Below the pieces are notes generated by a model. That model was given only the letters and a program-made list of their open reading frames with translations, had not been told where the DNA came from and ran no database searches. This document shows positions 45,238 to 54,359 of a stretch of 64,000 nt of DNA, piece after piece. Both the position numbers and the translations under genes were made by a program. This stretch comes from Streptomyces sp. GKU 895 (lineage in GTDB: Bacteria; Actinomycetota; Actinomycetes; Streptomycetales; Streptomycetaceae). How positions within the stretch are numbered: the stretch's first letter is position 1; every line of letters starts with the position of its first letter. The DNA lies in assembly GCA_002027195.1 (NCBI GenBank), contig MWJO01000008.1:62001-126000 (forward strand), given 5' to 3'.

Positions 45238-47880
45238 ATGGCCGGATCCGCCCAGCCCTTCGACTTGATCACGATCGGTCGCACAGGAGTCGATCTTCAC
45301 CCACAGCGGTCGGGCGTGCCGGTGAGCGATGTGCAGACCTTCGGGAAGTTCCTTGGCGGTTCCGCGGCGAACGTCGCCGTCGCCGCCGCCCGACTGGGAC
45401 GCTCCGCCGCCGTCCTCACCGGTACCGGCGAAGAGCTGGACTACTTCGCCATCCGCTCGGCCCGCATCTTCTGGATCACCGGCACCGGTCTGAGCGAGGA
45501 GCCGAGCCGCTCCGCGACCCTCGCCGCCCTCAAGTCCCGTGCAAAGGCGGCCACGACCGTGTTCGACCTCGACTGGCATCCCACGTCTTGGGGCGATCCC
45601 GAGGAAGCGCGCCCCTATTACGCGGAGGCCCTGCGCCACGCGACGGTCGCGATCGGCGACCTCGACGCGTGCGAGATCGCCACCGGGGTCCGTGAACCCC
45701 GGGCGTGCGCCGAGGCGTTGCTGGCGGCCGGGGTGGAACTGGCCGTGGTCAGGCAGGGCCCCAAGGGTGTGCTGGCGGTGCACCGCGACGGCCGCAGCGC
45801 CGAGGTGCCGGCGGTGACCGTCGAGGCCGTCAACGGCGTCGGCGCGGGCGACGCCTTCGGCGGCTCCCTCTGCCACGGTCTGCTGTCCGGCTGGGACCTG
45901 GACCGCGTCATGCACTACGCCACCGCGGCCGGCGCCCACCACGACCACCCGGAACACCCCGCCCCCTGCCTCCCCCTCCCCACAGCCCCGGACGACCTCC
46001 TGATGAGCACCCCCACCCGCCGCCTGACCGTCGCCCAGGCCCTGGTGCGTTTCCTGTCCGTGCAGTACACCGAGCGCGACGGCGTACGCCATCGGCTGAT
46101 CGCCGGTACCTGGGGCATCTTCGGCCACGGCAACGTGGCAGGCGTCGGCCAGGCCCTCCTGGAGGCGGGCGAGGAGGCGATGCCGTTCCACCAGGGCCGC
46201 AACGAACAGGCCATGGTGCACGCGGCCGTCGGCTACGCCCGCCAGCTCGACCGGCTCTCCGCGCAGGCGGTGACGACGTCCATCGGCCCCGGCGCCACCA
46301 ACCTCGTCACCGGCGCCGCCCTCGCCACCATCAACCGCCTCCCCGTCCTGCTCCTCCCCGGCGACTACTTCGCCTCGCACGCCCCCGACCCGCTGCTCCA
46401 GCAACTGGAGCACCCCACCGAGGCGGACGTGTCGGTCAACGACACCCTGCGCCCGGTCTCCCGCTACTTCGACCGTGTCACCCGCCCCGAGGCCCTGATC
46501 CCGTCCGCCCTGAACGCCATGCGGGTCCTCGCCGACCCCGCCGAGACGGGCGCGGTCACGCTCGCCCTCCCCCAGGACGTGCAGGCCGAGGCGTACGACT
46601 GGCCGGAGGAATTCTTCGCCGAGCGCGTATGGCACGTACGACGTCCCGCGCCCGACCCCTACGAGCTGGCCGAGGCCGTGGCGGCGATCCGGGCCGCCGA
46701 GCGTCCGCTGATCGTCGCCGGCGGCGGGGTGCACCACAGCAGGGCCGAGGAGGCGCTCACAGCATTCGTGGACGCCACCGGCATCCCGGTCGCCTCGACG
46801 CAGGCAGGCAAGGGCTCGCTGCGGCACGACCACCCCGCCGACCTCGGCGGCATCGGCCACACCGGCACGGCCGTCAGCGACGACCTCGCGCGCACCGCCG
46901 ACCTGGTGATCGGCGTCGGCACCCGGTACACGGACTTCACCACCGCCTCCGGCACCCTCTTCCAGAACCCGGACGTCCGGTTCGTCAACCTCAACATCAC
47001 CGCGTTCGACGCCCACAAGCTGGCCGCGCGGACGCTGGTGTGCGACGCGCGGGCAGGGCTGACCGCGTTGACGCAGGCGTTGGCGGATCACCGCGTGAAC
47101 TCGGTTCACGAGGCCGAGTACCGCGCCGGCAAGGAACGCTGGGACGCCGTCGTCGACGCCGCTTTCACCGCCGTCGACGAGAACGCCGTCCCGACCCAGA
47201 CGCAGGTGCTCGGCGCGCTGGACGCGGTGGTGGGGGACGAGGACGTCGTCATCAACGCGGCCGGCTCGCTCCCTGGCGACCTGCACAAGCTGTGGCGGGC
47301 CCGCAGCCCCCGCCAGTACCACCTGGAGTACGGCTACTCCTGCATGGGCTACGAGATCCCGGCCGCGATCGGCGTCCAGCACGCCACCCCCGACACCCCC
47401 GTCTGGGCACTGGTCGGCGACGGCACGTATCTGATGATGCCGACCGAGATCGTCACGGCCGTCCAGGAGGGCCTGCCGATCAACCTCCTCCTCATCCAGA
47501 ACCACGGTTACGCGTCCATCGGCGGCCTGTCCGAGTCGGTCGGCGGCGAGCGCTTCGGCACCGCCTACCGCTACCGCGCCGCCGACGGCACCTTCTCCGG
47601 CGCCCCGCTCCCCGTCGACCTGGCCGCCAACGCGGGCAGCCTCGGCATGGACGTGCTGCGCGCCAAGACGGTCCGCGAACTGCGCGAGGCGCTCGCCGCG
47701 GCCCGCGCCTCCGACCGCCCGACCTGCGTCTACGTCGAGACCGACACCGCCGCCCCGACCGCTCCCCCGGCCGAGGCCTGGTGGGACGTGCCGGTGGCCG
47801 AGACCGCGTCCCGCGAGGCCGCCGTACGGGCGCGGGAGACGTACGACCGCGAGCTTGCCGCTCGCCGCCCGCACCTGTGA
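45238..47880 (+). CDS. iolC-iolD: IolC-IolD fusion: truncated 5-dehydro-2-deoxygluconokinase joined to ThDP-dependent diketone hydrolase
   Basis: One 880-residue frame. Residues 1-255 are IolC-like (PfkB kinase): TFGKFLGGSAANVAVAAARL, then VNGVGAGDAFGGSLCHGLLS with the catalytic Asp near 205. Compared with normal IolC, about 70-75 residues are missing after residue 64, where TGTGE joins ELDYFAIRSARIFW, and the usual IolC C-terminus is replaced. From Met 256 (nt 46003) a full IolD follows: TVAQALVRFLSVQYTERDGV, GTWGIFGHGNVAGVGQALLE, FHQGRNEQAMVHAAVGYARQ and the ThDP motif LVGDGTYLMMPTEIVTAVQE. No ribosome binding site precedes nt 46003, so IolD depends on the fusion. Confidence 0.85.
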   Translation: MAGSAQPFDLITIGRTGVDLHPQRSGVPVSDVQTFGKFLGGSAANVAVAAARLGRSAAVLTGTGEELDYFAIRSARIFWITGTGLSEEPSRSATLAALKSRAKAATTVFDLDWHPTSWGDPEEARPYYAEALRHATVAIGDLDACEIATGVREPRACAEALLAAGVELAVVRQGPKGVLAVHRDGRSAEVPAVTVEAVNGVGAGDAFGGSLCHGLLSGWDLDRVMHYATAAGAHHDHPEHPAPCLPLPTAPDDLLMSTPTRRLTVAQALVRFLSVQYTERDGVRHRLIAGTWGIFGHGNVAGVGQALLEAGEEAMPFHQGRNEQAMVHAAVGYARQLDRLSAQAVTTSIGPGATNLVTGAALATINRLPVLLLPGDYFASHAPDPLLQQLEHPTEADVSVNDTLRPVSRYFDRVTRPEALIPSALNAMRVLADPAETGAVTLALPQDVQAEAYDWPEEFFAERVWHVRRPAPDPYELAEAVAAIRAAERPLIVAGGGVHHSRAEEALTAFVDATGIPVASTQAGKGSLRHDHPADLGGIGHTGTAVSDDLARTADLVIGVGTRYTDFTTASGTLFQNPDVRFVNLNITAFDAHKLAARTLVCDARAGLTALTQALADHRVNSVHEAEYRAGKERWDAVVDAAFTAVDENAVPTQTQVLGALDAVVGDEDVVINAAGSLPGDLHKLWRARSPRQYHLEYGYSCMGYEIPAAIGVQHATPDTPVWALVGDGTYLMMPTEIVTAVQEGLPINLLLIQNHGYASIGGLSESVGGERFGTAYRYRAADGTFSGAPLPVDLAANAGSLGMDVLRAKTVRELREALAAARASDRPTCVYVETDTAAPTAPPAEAWWDVPVAETASREAAVRARETYDRELAARRPHL

Positions 47881-47915
47881 CGCCCCGCGCCCGCTCCCCC
47901 CAGAGAGGTACCCCC

Positions 47916-48701
47916 ATGGCGAAGACCGGCGGTCACTCGCGCACCGCTACCGCCCCCGCGCTCGACTCCCTGGACTTCGCCCTGGACCGGGGCAGTCCGG
48001 TGCCGCTGTACTACCAGCTCGCCCAGCAGCTGGAAGCGGCGATCGAGCACGGGGCCCTCGCCCCGGGGAACCTCCTGGGCAACGAGATCGACCTCTCCGT
48101 ACGCCTCGGCCTGTCCCGCCCGACGGTCCGCCAGGCCATCCAGACCCTGGTCGACAAGGGGCTGCTGGTCCGGCGCCGCGGAGTGGGCACGCAGGTGGTG
48201 CACAGCCAGGTCAAACGCGGGCTGGAACTGAGCAGTCTCTACGACGACCTGGAGGCGGCCGGGCAGGGGCCGACCACGCAGGTGGTGCGCAACGAGCACG
48301 TCCCGGCCGCCGCCGACGTGGCCGCCGCGCTCGGCATCGCGGAGGGCGCCGACGTCGTCGTACTGGAACGGCTGCGCGCCACGCACGGACAGCCGGTCGC
48401 GATCCTCTGCAACTACCTGCCCGCGACCCTCCTCGCACTCGACACCGCCCGGCTGGAGTCGACGGGCCTGTACCGGCTGATGCGCTCGGCCGGCGTCACC
48501 CTGCACAGCGCCCACCAGACCATCGGCGCCCGCTGCGCCACGGCCGAGGAGGCGGCCCGCCTCGACGAACGGGAGGGTGCCGCGCTGCTGACGATGCAGC
48601 GCACGGCGTACGACGACACCGGGCGGCCGGTGGAGTACGGAACGCACATCTACCGCGCGTCCCGGTACGCCTTCGACTTCCAACTGCTCGTCAGACCATG
48701 A
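47916..48701 (+). CDS. GntR/HutC (UTRA)-family regulator of the iol locus
   Basis: A 261-residue repressor-type protein. The winged helix has PLYYQLAQQLEAAIEHGALA and IDLSVRLGLSRPTVRQAIQT; the UTRA effector domain has LERLRATHGQPVAILCNYLP and DTGRPVEYGTHIYRASRYAF. GAGAGG precedes ATG 47916, 35 bp after iolC-iolD. GntR repressors of inositol catabolism are known in Streptomyces. The inverted repeat at 45091-45154 is the likely target. Confidence 0.9.
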   Translation: MAKTGGHSRTATAPALDSLDFALDRGSPVPLYYQLAQQLEAAIEHGALAPGNLLGNEIDLSVRLGLSRPTVRQAIQTLVDKGLLVRRRGVGTQVVHSQVKRGLELSSLYDDLEAAGQGPTTQVVRNEHVPAAADVAAALGIAEGADVVVLERLRATHGQPVAILCNYLPATLLALDTARLESTGLYRLMRSAGVTLHSAHQTIGARCATAEEAARLDEREGAALLTMQRTAYDDTGRPVEYGTHIYRASRYAFDFQLLVRP

Positions 48702-48709
48702 GCTGTCGT

Positions 48710-49692
48710 CTAGTGGACCCCGTCCAGACGGGCCCGCTGCTCCTCGGTCAGTTCCAGGTCGACGGCGGCCAGGTTCTCCTCCAGCTGGGCCAGGCTCGAC
48801 ACCCCGGCCAGCGGGACGATCGGCAGGACACCGCCGATCTGCCAGGCCAGGACGACCTGGTTGACGGTCGCGCCGGTCTCCTGGGCCACCTCCCGCAGAC
48901 CGTCAGTCGGGCCGGGGTGCCCGGGTGGTCGAAGTCGGCGGGGAGACGGTCCGGGTGGGTGTAGGCGCCCTTGAGCAGGGGTGAGTAGGCGACCAGAGTG
49001 AGCGCGGGCTCCTCACGCAGATAGGAGAGGAGTTCCGCGCCCGCGTGGCCGAGGCTGCCGTCCGGCCAGAAGTCGTCCGGCACGTCAAGACGGGGCCGCA
49101 GATGGCTGTGGGCGTACTGGAGCACCTCGTAGCCCGGCAGTCCCGCCGCGGCGGCGATCGCACGCGCCCGCTCCACCCGCCACACGGCGTGGTTGCTGAC
49201 GCCGAGCAGTCCGACCGTGCCTTCCGCGACGAGTCCGGCGAACCCCTCGACCGTCTCCCGCAGCGGGACGTCGCGGTCCTCGATGTGCGCGTAGAGCAGG
49301 TCCAGCTTGTCCACGCCCAGCCGCTCCCGGCTGCGCTCGGCGGACTCGCGGATGACCTTCGCCGACAGGCCCTCGGCGTTGTCCGCGTAGCCGGTGCCCG
49401 GTGCGAGGGGGCGGGCGCCGAGCTTGGTGGCGATGAAGACCTCCGCGCCGATGCCGCGGCTGCGCCGCCAGCGGCCGAGGAGTTCCTCGCTCTGGCCGCC
49501 CTGGCCGCCGTCCTCCCAGTAGGCGTAGTTGTCGGACGTGTCGATGAAGTTGCCGCCGGCCTCGACATAGCGGTCGAGGAGGGCGAAGGACGTCTCCTCG
49601 TCCGTGCGCGAGCCGAACAGCATCGCACCGAGGGCGAGGACGCTGACCTCGCGGCGGTGCTTCGGATCGGTGCCGATGGTGCGGTACTTCAT
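48710..49692 (-). CDS. Aldo/keto reductase (single-base frameshift)
   Basis: About 327 residues of an NAD(P)H-dependent aldo/keto reductase: SVLALGAMLFGSRTDEETSF, then FIDTSDNYAYWEDG (catalytic Asp and Tyr), LDLLYAHIEDRDVPLRETVE and LLGVSNHAVWRVERARAIAA. Near 48906 the frame breaks in ACGGTCTGCGG; one added base continues LREVAQETGATVNQVVLAWQ and ends LTEEQRARLDGVH at the stop 48710. ATG 49692 begins MKYRTIG. It converges with the GntR gene with only eight bases between; a role in polyol metabolism is plausible. Confidence 0.83.
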
Positions 49693-49786
49693 GGGGTTCC
49701 CCTCCCGTCGCGCACCCTCGGTCGGGGGGCGCGAACGGGAGTCTTCCTGCTGGAGCGCACTTGAAGTCAAGAGGTCACGTCAGGCG

Positions 49787-50452
49787 TCACGAACGCGCGA
49801 ACGGCCCCTCCAGTGCGGCCCATTGGAGCAGCATGATCGTCTTGGCATCGGCGATCTCGCCGGTGCGGATCATCTCCAGGGCCCTGCGGAAGGGCAGTTC
49901 GAGGATCTCGATGTCCTCGCCCTCCTCGTCGAGGCCACCGCCCTCATGGGTGCGGGTCGACGGGCCGTACGCGGCGGCGTAGAAGCTGACGCGCTCGGTG
50001 ACGGAACCGGGGCTCATGTAGACGTCGAAGACGTGGCGGACCTCGCCGATGGTGTGCCCGGTCTCCTCGACCACCTCGCGGCGCACGGCGATCTCCGGGT
50101 GCTCGTCCTCGTCGTCGAGCAGCCCGCCCGGGGTCTCGACGAGCATGCCGTCGGGGTGGCCGTTGACGTACACGGGGAAGCGGAACTGCCGGGTGAGCAG
50201 GACGGTTTCGCGGTCGGCGTCGTACAGGAGCATGGTGGCGCCGTTGCCGCGGTCGTGCGTCTCGCGCTGCTGGGTGCGCCAAGTGCCGTCCGCGTGCTGG
50301 AAGTCGAAGGTGGTGGCCCGCTCGACGTACCAGTGGCTGGAGAGCAGTTTCACGTCGCGGACCTTGACCCGGGGGTTGCCGGTCAGATCCAGGCCGGTGC
50401 GGTCGAGCCCGGTGCGGCCGCGGCCGTCCGGGGTGTCGATGCCGGCGGTCAT
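49787..50452 (-). CDS. NUDIX hydrolase (NudK/ADP-sugar pyrophosphatase-like)
   Basis: About 221 residues. The Nudix box is present as GGLLDDEDEHPEIAVRREVV followed by EETGHTIGE. Upstream is FPVYVNGHPDGMLVETP, and KVRDVKLLSSHWYVERATTF near the start is typical of GDP-mannose/ADP-ribose pyrophosphatases. I chose ATG 50452 (MTAGIDTPDG); an in-frame start at 50509 is possible. It diverges from the cold-shock gene. Confidence 0.85.
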   Translation of the reverse strand: MTAGIDTPDGRGRTGLDRTGLDLTGNPRVKVRDVKLLSSHWYVERATTFDFQHADGTWRTQQRETHDRGNGATMLLYDADRETVLLTRQFRFPVYVNGHPDGMLVETPGGLLDDEDEHPEIAVRREVVEETGHTIGEVRHVFDVYMSPGSVTERVSFYAAAYGPSTRTHEGGGLDEEGEDIEILELPFRRALEMIRTGEIADAKTIMLLQWAALEGPFARS

Positions 50453-50535
50453 CGGACACCGGCCGGGAGACGGAGGATGTGCGAGTCGGTCATGCCCGCC
50501 TTCTATCATCCCGAGCGCCGAGCCGCGTGACGTGT

Positions 50536-50622
50536 TAGGATCTCAGAGTTGCAGTTGTGGTACCCATGAACCTATGTGCGCCTGACGGGAATGTTTATCC
50601 ATCAGGCGCATTATTTGTTTTT
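50536..50622 (+). promoter_or_regulatory. csp leader: -10 element and terminator-like hairpin with U tract
   Basis: A -10 TAGGAT (50536-50541) starts a leader of about 120 nt before the csp gene. Within it TGCGCCTGA (50577-50585) and TCAGGCGCA (50602-50610) form a perfect 9-bp stem with a 16-nt loop, followed directly by TTATTTGTTTTT. This has the form of an intrinsic terminator ahead of the gene it leads to. The upstream gene runs the other way, so it cannot serve that gene. Attenuation or a cold-responsive RNA switch is inferred. Confidence 0.65.
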
Positions 50623-50666
50623 CCGGCATCTCCGGATGGGGCCTCTGCCTACTGAAGGAGAAAGTC

Positions 50667-50870
50667 ATGGCACAGGGAACCGTCAAGTGGTTCAACGCTG
50701 AAAAGGGATTCGGCTTCATCGAGCAGGACGGCGGCGGCCCCGACGTCTTCGCCCACTACTCGAACATCCAGTCCCAGGGCTTCCGTGAGCTCCAGGAAGG
50801 CCAGCGCGTCGCCTTCGACGTCACGCAGGGCCAGAAGGGCCCCCAGGCGGAGAACATCGTCCCCGCCTGA
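50667..50870 (+). CDS. Cold-shock protein (CspA family)
   Basis: A 67-residue OB-fold RNA chaperone. RNP motifs are [20 protein letters not shown] (RNP1 KGFGFI) and [10 protein letters not shown] (RNP2-like). GAAGGAGA lies upstream of ATG 50667. It melts RNA secondary structure and can act as a transcription antiterminator, which fits the hairpin in its own leader. It is followed by a strong terminator and then a DEAD-box helicase gene, a pairing common in Streptomyces. Confidence 0.97.
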   Translation: MAQGTVKWFNAEKGFGFIEQDGGGPDVFAHYSNIQSQGFRELQEGQRVAFDVTQGQKGPQAENIVPA

Positions 50871-50892
50871 TCGCCGGACGCGTATTCCGCTC

Positions 50893-50927
50893 ACCGGGGT
50901 CCGCACCGTCTTGGTGCGGACCCCGGT
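50893..50927 (+). terminator. Strong hairpin between csp and the DEAD helicase gene
   Basis: ACCGGGGTCCGCACC and GGTGCGGACCCCGGT form a perfect 15-bp stem with a GTCTT loop, followed by TTGTG. It should end most csp transcripts; read-through or processing could supply the helicase gene 32 bp further on. Confidence 0.85.
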
Positions 50928-50958
50928 TTGTGCTGTTTCCAGGAAGGCAGACCACCGC

Positions 50959-52613
50959 ATGTCCCGCAGGCCCCAGAAGTCGAACCGGCGCGCCTCGTCC
51001 CCCTCACCGTCCGCGTCGCCGTCGAAGGAATTCCGGCTGCCGGAAAGCACCACTCCCGCACTTCCCGCCGTCGAGGACTTCGCCGACCTGGACATGCCCG
51101 CGGGGCTGCTGAAGACCCTCACCGCACAGGGCGTGACCACGCCGTTCCCCATTCAGGGCGCCACCCTGCCGAACTCGCTCGCCGGCCGTGACCTGCTCGG
51201 CCGCGGCCGCACCGGCTCCGGCAAGACCCTGGCGTTCGGGCTCGCGCTCCTGGCCCGTACGTCCGGGCTGCGCGCCCAGCCCAAGGCGCCGCTGGCGCTC
51301 GTGCTGGTGCCCACCCGGGAACTCGCCCAGCAGGTCACGGACGCGCTGACACCGTACGCGACGGCCGTCAACCTGCGGATGGCCACCGTGGTCGGCGGGC
51401 TCTCCATCACCAAGCAGGCCGCCACCCTCCGGCGTGGCGCCGAGGTATTGGTGGCGACGCCGGGCCGGCTCAACGACCTCGTGGAGCGCGGCGACTGCGT
51501 GCTCGACCAGGTCGGCATCACGGTGCTGGACGAGGCCGACCAGATGACCGACATGGGGTTCCTGCCGCAGATCACCAAGCTGATCCAGCAGGTACGGCCG
51601 GACGGGCAGCGGATGCTGTTCTCGGCCACCCTCGACCAGAACATCGACCGTCTGGTGCAGCGCTTCCTCACCGACCCGGTCGTCCACTCCGTGGACCCCT
51701 CCGCCGGCGCGGTGACCACCATGGAGCACCACGTGCTGCACGTCCTGGACGAGACCGACAAGAAGGCGGTCACCACGCGCATCGCGGCGCGTGACGGCCG
51801 GGTCATCCTCTTCCTCGACACCAAGAGGTCCGCGGACCGGCTGGCCAAGCGGCTGCTGTCCGTCGGGGTCCGGGCGGCGGCCCTGCACGGCGGCCGCTCC
51901 CAGCCGCAGCGCAACCGCACCCTGGAGCAGTTCAAGAACGGCCAGGTCACCGCGCTGGTGGCGACCAACGTCGCGGCCCGGGGCATACACGTCGACGACC
52001 TCGATCTCGTCGTCAACGTCGATCCCCCGACCGACCACAAGGACTACCTCCACCGCGGTGGCCGCACGGCCCGTGCCGGCGGTTCCGGCAGCGTGGTCAC
52101 GCTGGTCCTGCCCGACCAGAAGCGGGAGGTCACCCGGCTCATGTCGGACGCGGGCATCCGCCCCGGACGGCCCGCGTCACGTCGGGCGACGCCGCGCTGA
52201 CGACCATCACCGGCGCCCGCGAGCCCTCCGGCGTGGCCGTCACCATCGAGGTCCCGCAGCCGGCGGCACCGGCGGCGTCCCCGCCCGGACCGGAAGGCCG
52301 GGGCCAAGCCCGGGGGCCGGTCCGGACGTCGACGCCGCGGCGGCGGCGAGGCCCAGACCCAGGCCCCGGCCTCGTCGGGCGGTGCCACCAGGGCGGGCGG
52401 CGAAGGCGCCGGCCGCCGCTCCACTGCCGGCAAGGCCAAGAGCGGTGCCCCCGCCGCGGGGGCCCAGACCTCCGCCACCCGCCGGTCCGGGACCGGCGGT
52501 ACCACGAGCCGCACGGCCTCCGGTCAGGCCACCCGCACGTCCGGTCAGGCCACCCGCACGTCCGGCGGCCGCCGCTCGGCGCCCCGCCGGGCCGCGGGGG
52601 GGCGCTGGCCTAG
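50959..52613 (+). CDS. DEAD-box RNA helicase with basic low-complexity tail (frameshifts in the tail)
   Basis: The core spans residues about 40-410: Q motif TPFPIQGATLPNSLAGRDLL, Walker A GRTGSGKT, PTRELAQQV, VLDEADQMTDMGF (DEAD), LFSATLDQNID, VATNVAARGIHVDDLDLVVN and HRGGRTARAG. As written the frame stops at 52200, but near 52163 one missing C breaks it. Restored, it continues SGDAALTTITGAREPSGVAV and a tail rich in Arg, Gly, Ser and Thr with SGQATRT repeats, ending near 52613 after at least one further break. It unwinds RNA, probably with the adjacent cold-shock protein. Confidence 0.88.
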
Positions 52614-52620
52614 AACACGC

Positions 52621-52653
52621 GGAGGGGGGCCGGTCACAGACCGGCCCCCCTCC
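52621..52653 (+). terminator. Terminator of the DEAD helicase gene
   Basis: GGAGGGGGGCCGGTC and GACCGGCCCCCCTCC form a perfect 15-bp stem with an ACA loop just after the likely helicase end. Confidence 0.88.
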
Positions 52654-52668
52654 GCCACAGCACAACCG

Positions 52669-52703
52669 AAAGGCCGTTTCAGATGCCTCTGAAACGGCCT
52701 TTG
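52669..52703 (-). terminator. Terminator downstream of the second tRNA-Pro
   Basis: AAAGGCCGTTTCAGA and TCTGAAACGGCCTTT form a perfect 15-bp stem with loop TGCC, ending in a T-rich flank on the minus strand. It lies 27 bp after the tRNA 3' end. Confidence 0.88.
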
Positions 52704-52730
52704 CGATACGACTTCCACGATGTGGAGAAG

Positions 52731-52804
<74 letters not shown>

Positions 52805-52922
52805 GTGCGTTTCGCGCGCGGTGCCACCGCGTGATCACGCGGTGAGTACTTTACCGCACGCCGGGGACCGCTTCGAAGAGGGCCCGGTGAGGAGCGCCTG
52901 GGGGGCGCGGGACAATCGGCGT

Positions 52923-53439
52923 ATGGGCAGCACATCCTCAGGACGGCCGACCGGGGCGCGGGACCGCGACGACGAGGGGCGGGCGCGCAATGCCCGGCCG
53001 CGGGACGGGCTCGGGCGGCCGCTGCCGTACGGCGCGGACGGTGTCGAGCGGCAGCCCGAGGGGGTGGTGAGGACGCCGGAGCAGTCCGTCGTGGAGGCTC
53101 AGGAGCTGCTGGACGCGGGGAAGCCGTTCCATGCGCACGAGGTGTTCGAGGACGCCTGGAAGGTCGGGGCCCGAGGAGGAGCGGGAGCTGTGGCGGGGGC
53201 TGGCCCAGCTCGCGGTGGGGCTCACGCACGCGGCCCGGGGCAACGTCACGGGCGGGGCGCGGTTGCTGCGGCGCGGGGCCGGGGCGGTGGAGGCCTGGGC
53301 GTCGCGGGCGGCGCGGCCGCAGCCGTACGGCATGGATCTCGCCGGTCTCGCCGGGTGGGCGCGGGAGCTGGCGCAGGACGTGGAGGACGGCGGGCAGGAC
53401 GTCGACCCGCGGGCCCGGGCACCCCGCCTGCGACCGTGA
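52923..53439 (+). CDS. DUF309 protein (single-base frameshift)
   Basis: About 170 residues in two frames. The first has LLDAGKPFHAHEVFEDAWK, the DUF309 hallmark (HAHEVFE); the second continues GPEEERELWRGLAQLAVGLT and HAARGNVTGGARLLRRGA. The break is in GTCGGGGCCC near 53170, where one G too many explains the shift. GACAAT ends six bases before ATG 52923, indicating a leaderless mRNA. The family's function is unknown. Confidence 0.83.
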
Positions 53440-53488
53440 GCCGGGACGCGGTGCCGTCACTGTCAGTGGCGTACGGCAGACTCGGGGC

Positions 53489-54262
53489 GTGCGAAAGATT
53501 CATGTCATCGGTATCGGCGCGGGCGACCCCGACCAGCTGACCCTCCAGGCGGTCAGGGCGCTGCGGGACACGGACGTGTTCTTCGTCCTCGACAAGGGCG
53601 AGGTGAAGAGCGATCTCACGGACCTGCGCCGGGACATGCTGCACACGCACATACCGGAGGGGACGTACCGCGTCGTCGAGGCGCGTGACCCCGACCGCGA
53701 CCGGACGGCCGGCGGCGCGGCCTACTCCCCCGCCGTCGGGGACTGGCGCAGCGCGCGGGCGGCCATCTACGAGCGGCTGATCGCCGAGGAGCTGGGCGAG
53801 GACGAGACCGGCGCGTTCCTGGTGTGGGGCGACCCGGCGCTGTACGACAGCACGCTGGGCATCCTGGAGGAGATCCTGGAGCGCGGTGCGGTGGCGTTCG
53901 CGTACGACGTCATCCCGGGCATCAGCAGCGTCTCCGCGCTCGTGGCGCGGCACCGGACCGGGCTGAACCGGGTCGCCCGGCCGGTGCAGATCACCACCGG
54001 TCGGCGGCTCGCCGAGGGCTTCCCGGAGGGGGTGGACGACGTGGTGGTGATGCTGGACGCGCACCAGACCTTCCGGCAGTACGCGGACGACGACATCGAC
54101 ATCTACTGGGGCGCCTACATCGGCACCCCGGACGAGATCCTCGCCTCCGGACCGATCGCCGAGGCCGGGCCGCGGATCGAGCGGCTGCGGTCGGAGGCGC
54201 GGGAGCGCAAGGGCTGGATCATGGACACGTATCTGCTGCGCCGCAACCCCGGGCAGCCTTAG
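53489..54262 (+). CDS. cobF: Precorrin-6A synthase (deacetylating), CobF
   Basis: A 257-residue S-adenosylmethionine methyltransferase of the tetrapyrrole (CbiF/CobA) superfamily. KIHVIGIGAGDPDQLTLQAV is the N-terminal SAM-binding loop, ALRDTDVFFVLDKGEVKSDL is CobF-specific, and FLVWGDPALYDST and YDVIPGISSVSALVARHRTG complete the fold. CobF methylates C-1 with loss of acetate in aerobic cobalamin synthesis. The start is GTG 53489. cobK lies 2.6 kb downstream on the other strand; other cob genes are not in the window. Confidence 0.93.
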   Translation: MRKIHVIGIGAGDPDQLTLQAVRALRDTDVFFVLDKGEVKSDLTDLRRDMLHTHIPEGTYRVVEARDPDRDRTAGGAAYSPAVGDWRSARAAIYERLIAEELGEDETGAFLVWGDPALYDSTLGILEEILERGAVAFAYDVIPGISSVSALVARHRTGLNRVARPVQITTGRRLAEGFPEGVDDVVVMLDAHQTFRQYADDDIDIYWGAYIGTPDEILASGPIAEAGPRIERLRSEARERKGWIMDTYLLRRNPGQP

Positions 54263-54299
54263 GGCCTCTCCTGCGACCTGATCCGCCGGACAGGCCCTA
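54260..54299. terminator. Inverted repeat after cobF
   Basis: TAGGGCCT (beginning in the cobF stop codon) and AGGCCCTA are exact 8-bp complements separated by 24 bp containing CTGATCCGCCGGACAG. This may be a terminator for cobF or a dispersed Streptomyces repeat element; the loop is long for a terminator. Confidence 0.5.
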
Positions 54300-54359
54300 G
54301 GGCACCCGAGCGGGCCCGTCCCGCATGCGGGGCTGGGCCACCGGTGTGATCGTGACCTC

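Noticed and set aside
45172..47874. A 900-codon open frame antisense to the IolC-IolD gene
   Set aside because: Rich in Gly, Ala, Val, Arg and Asp with no family motif. The plus frame encodes recognisable kinase and ThDP enzyme motifs.
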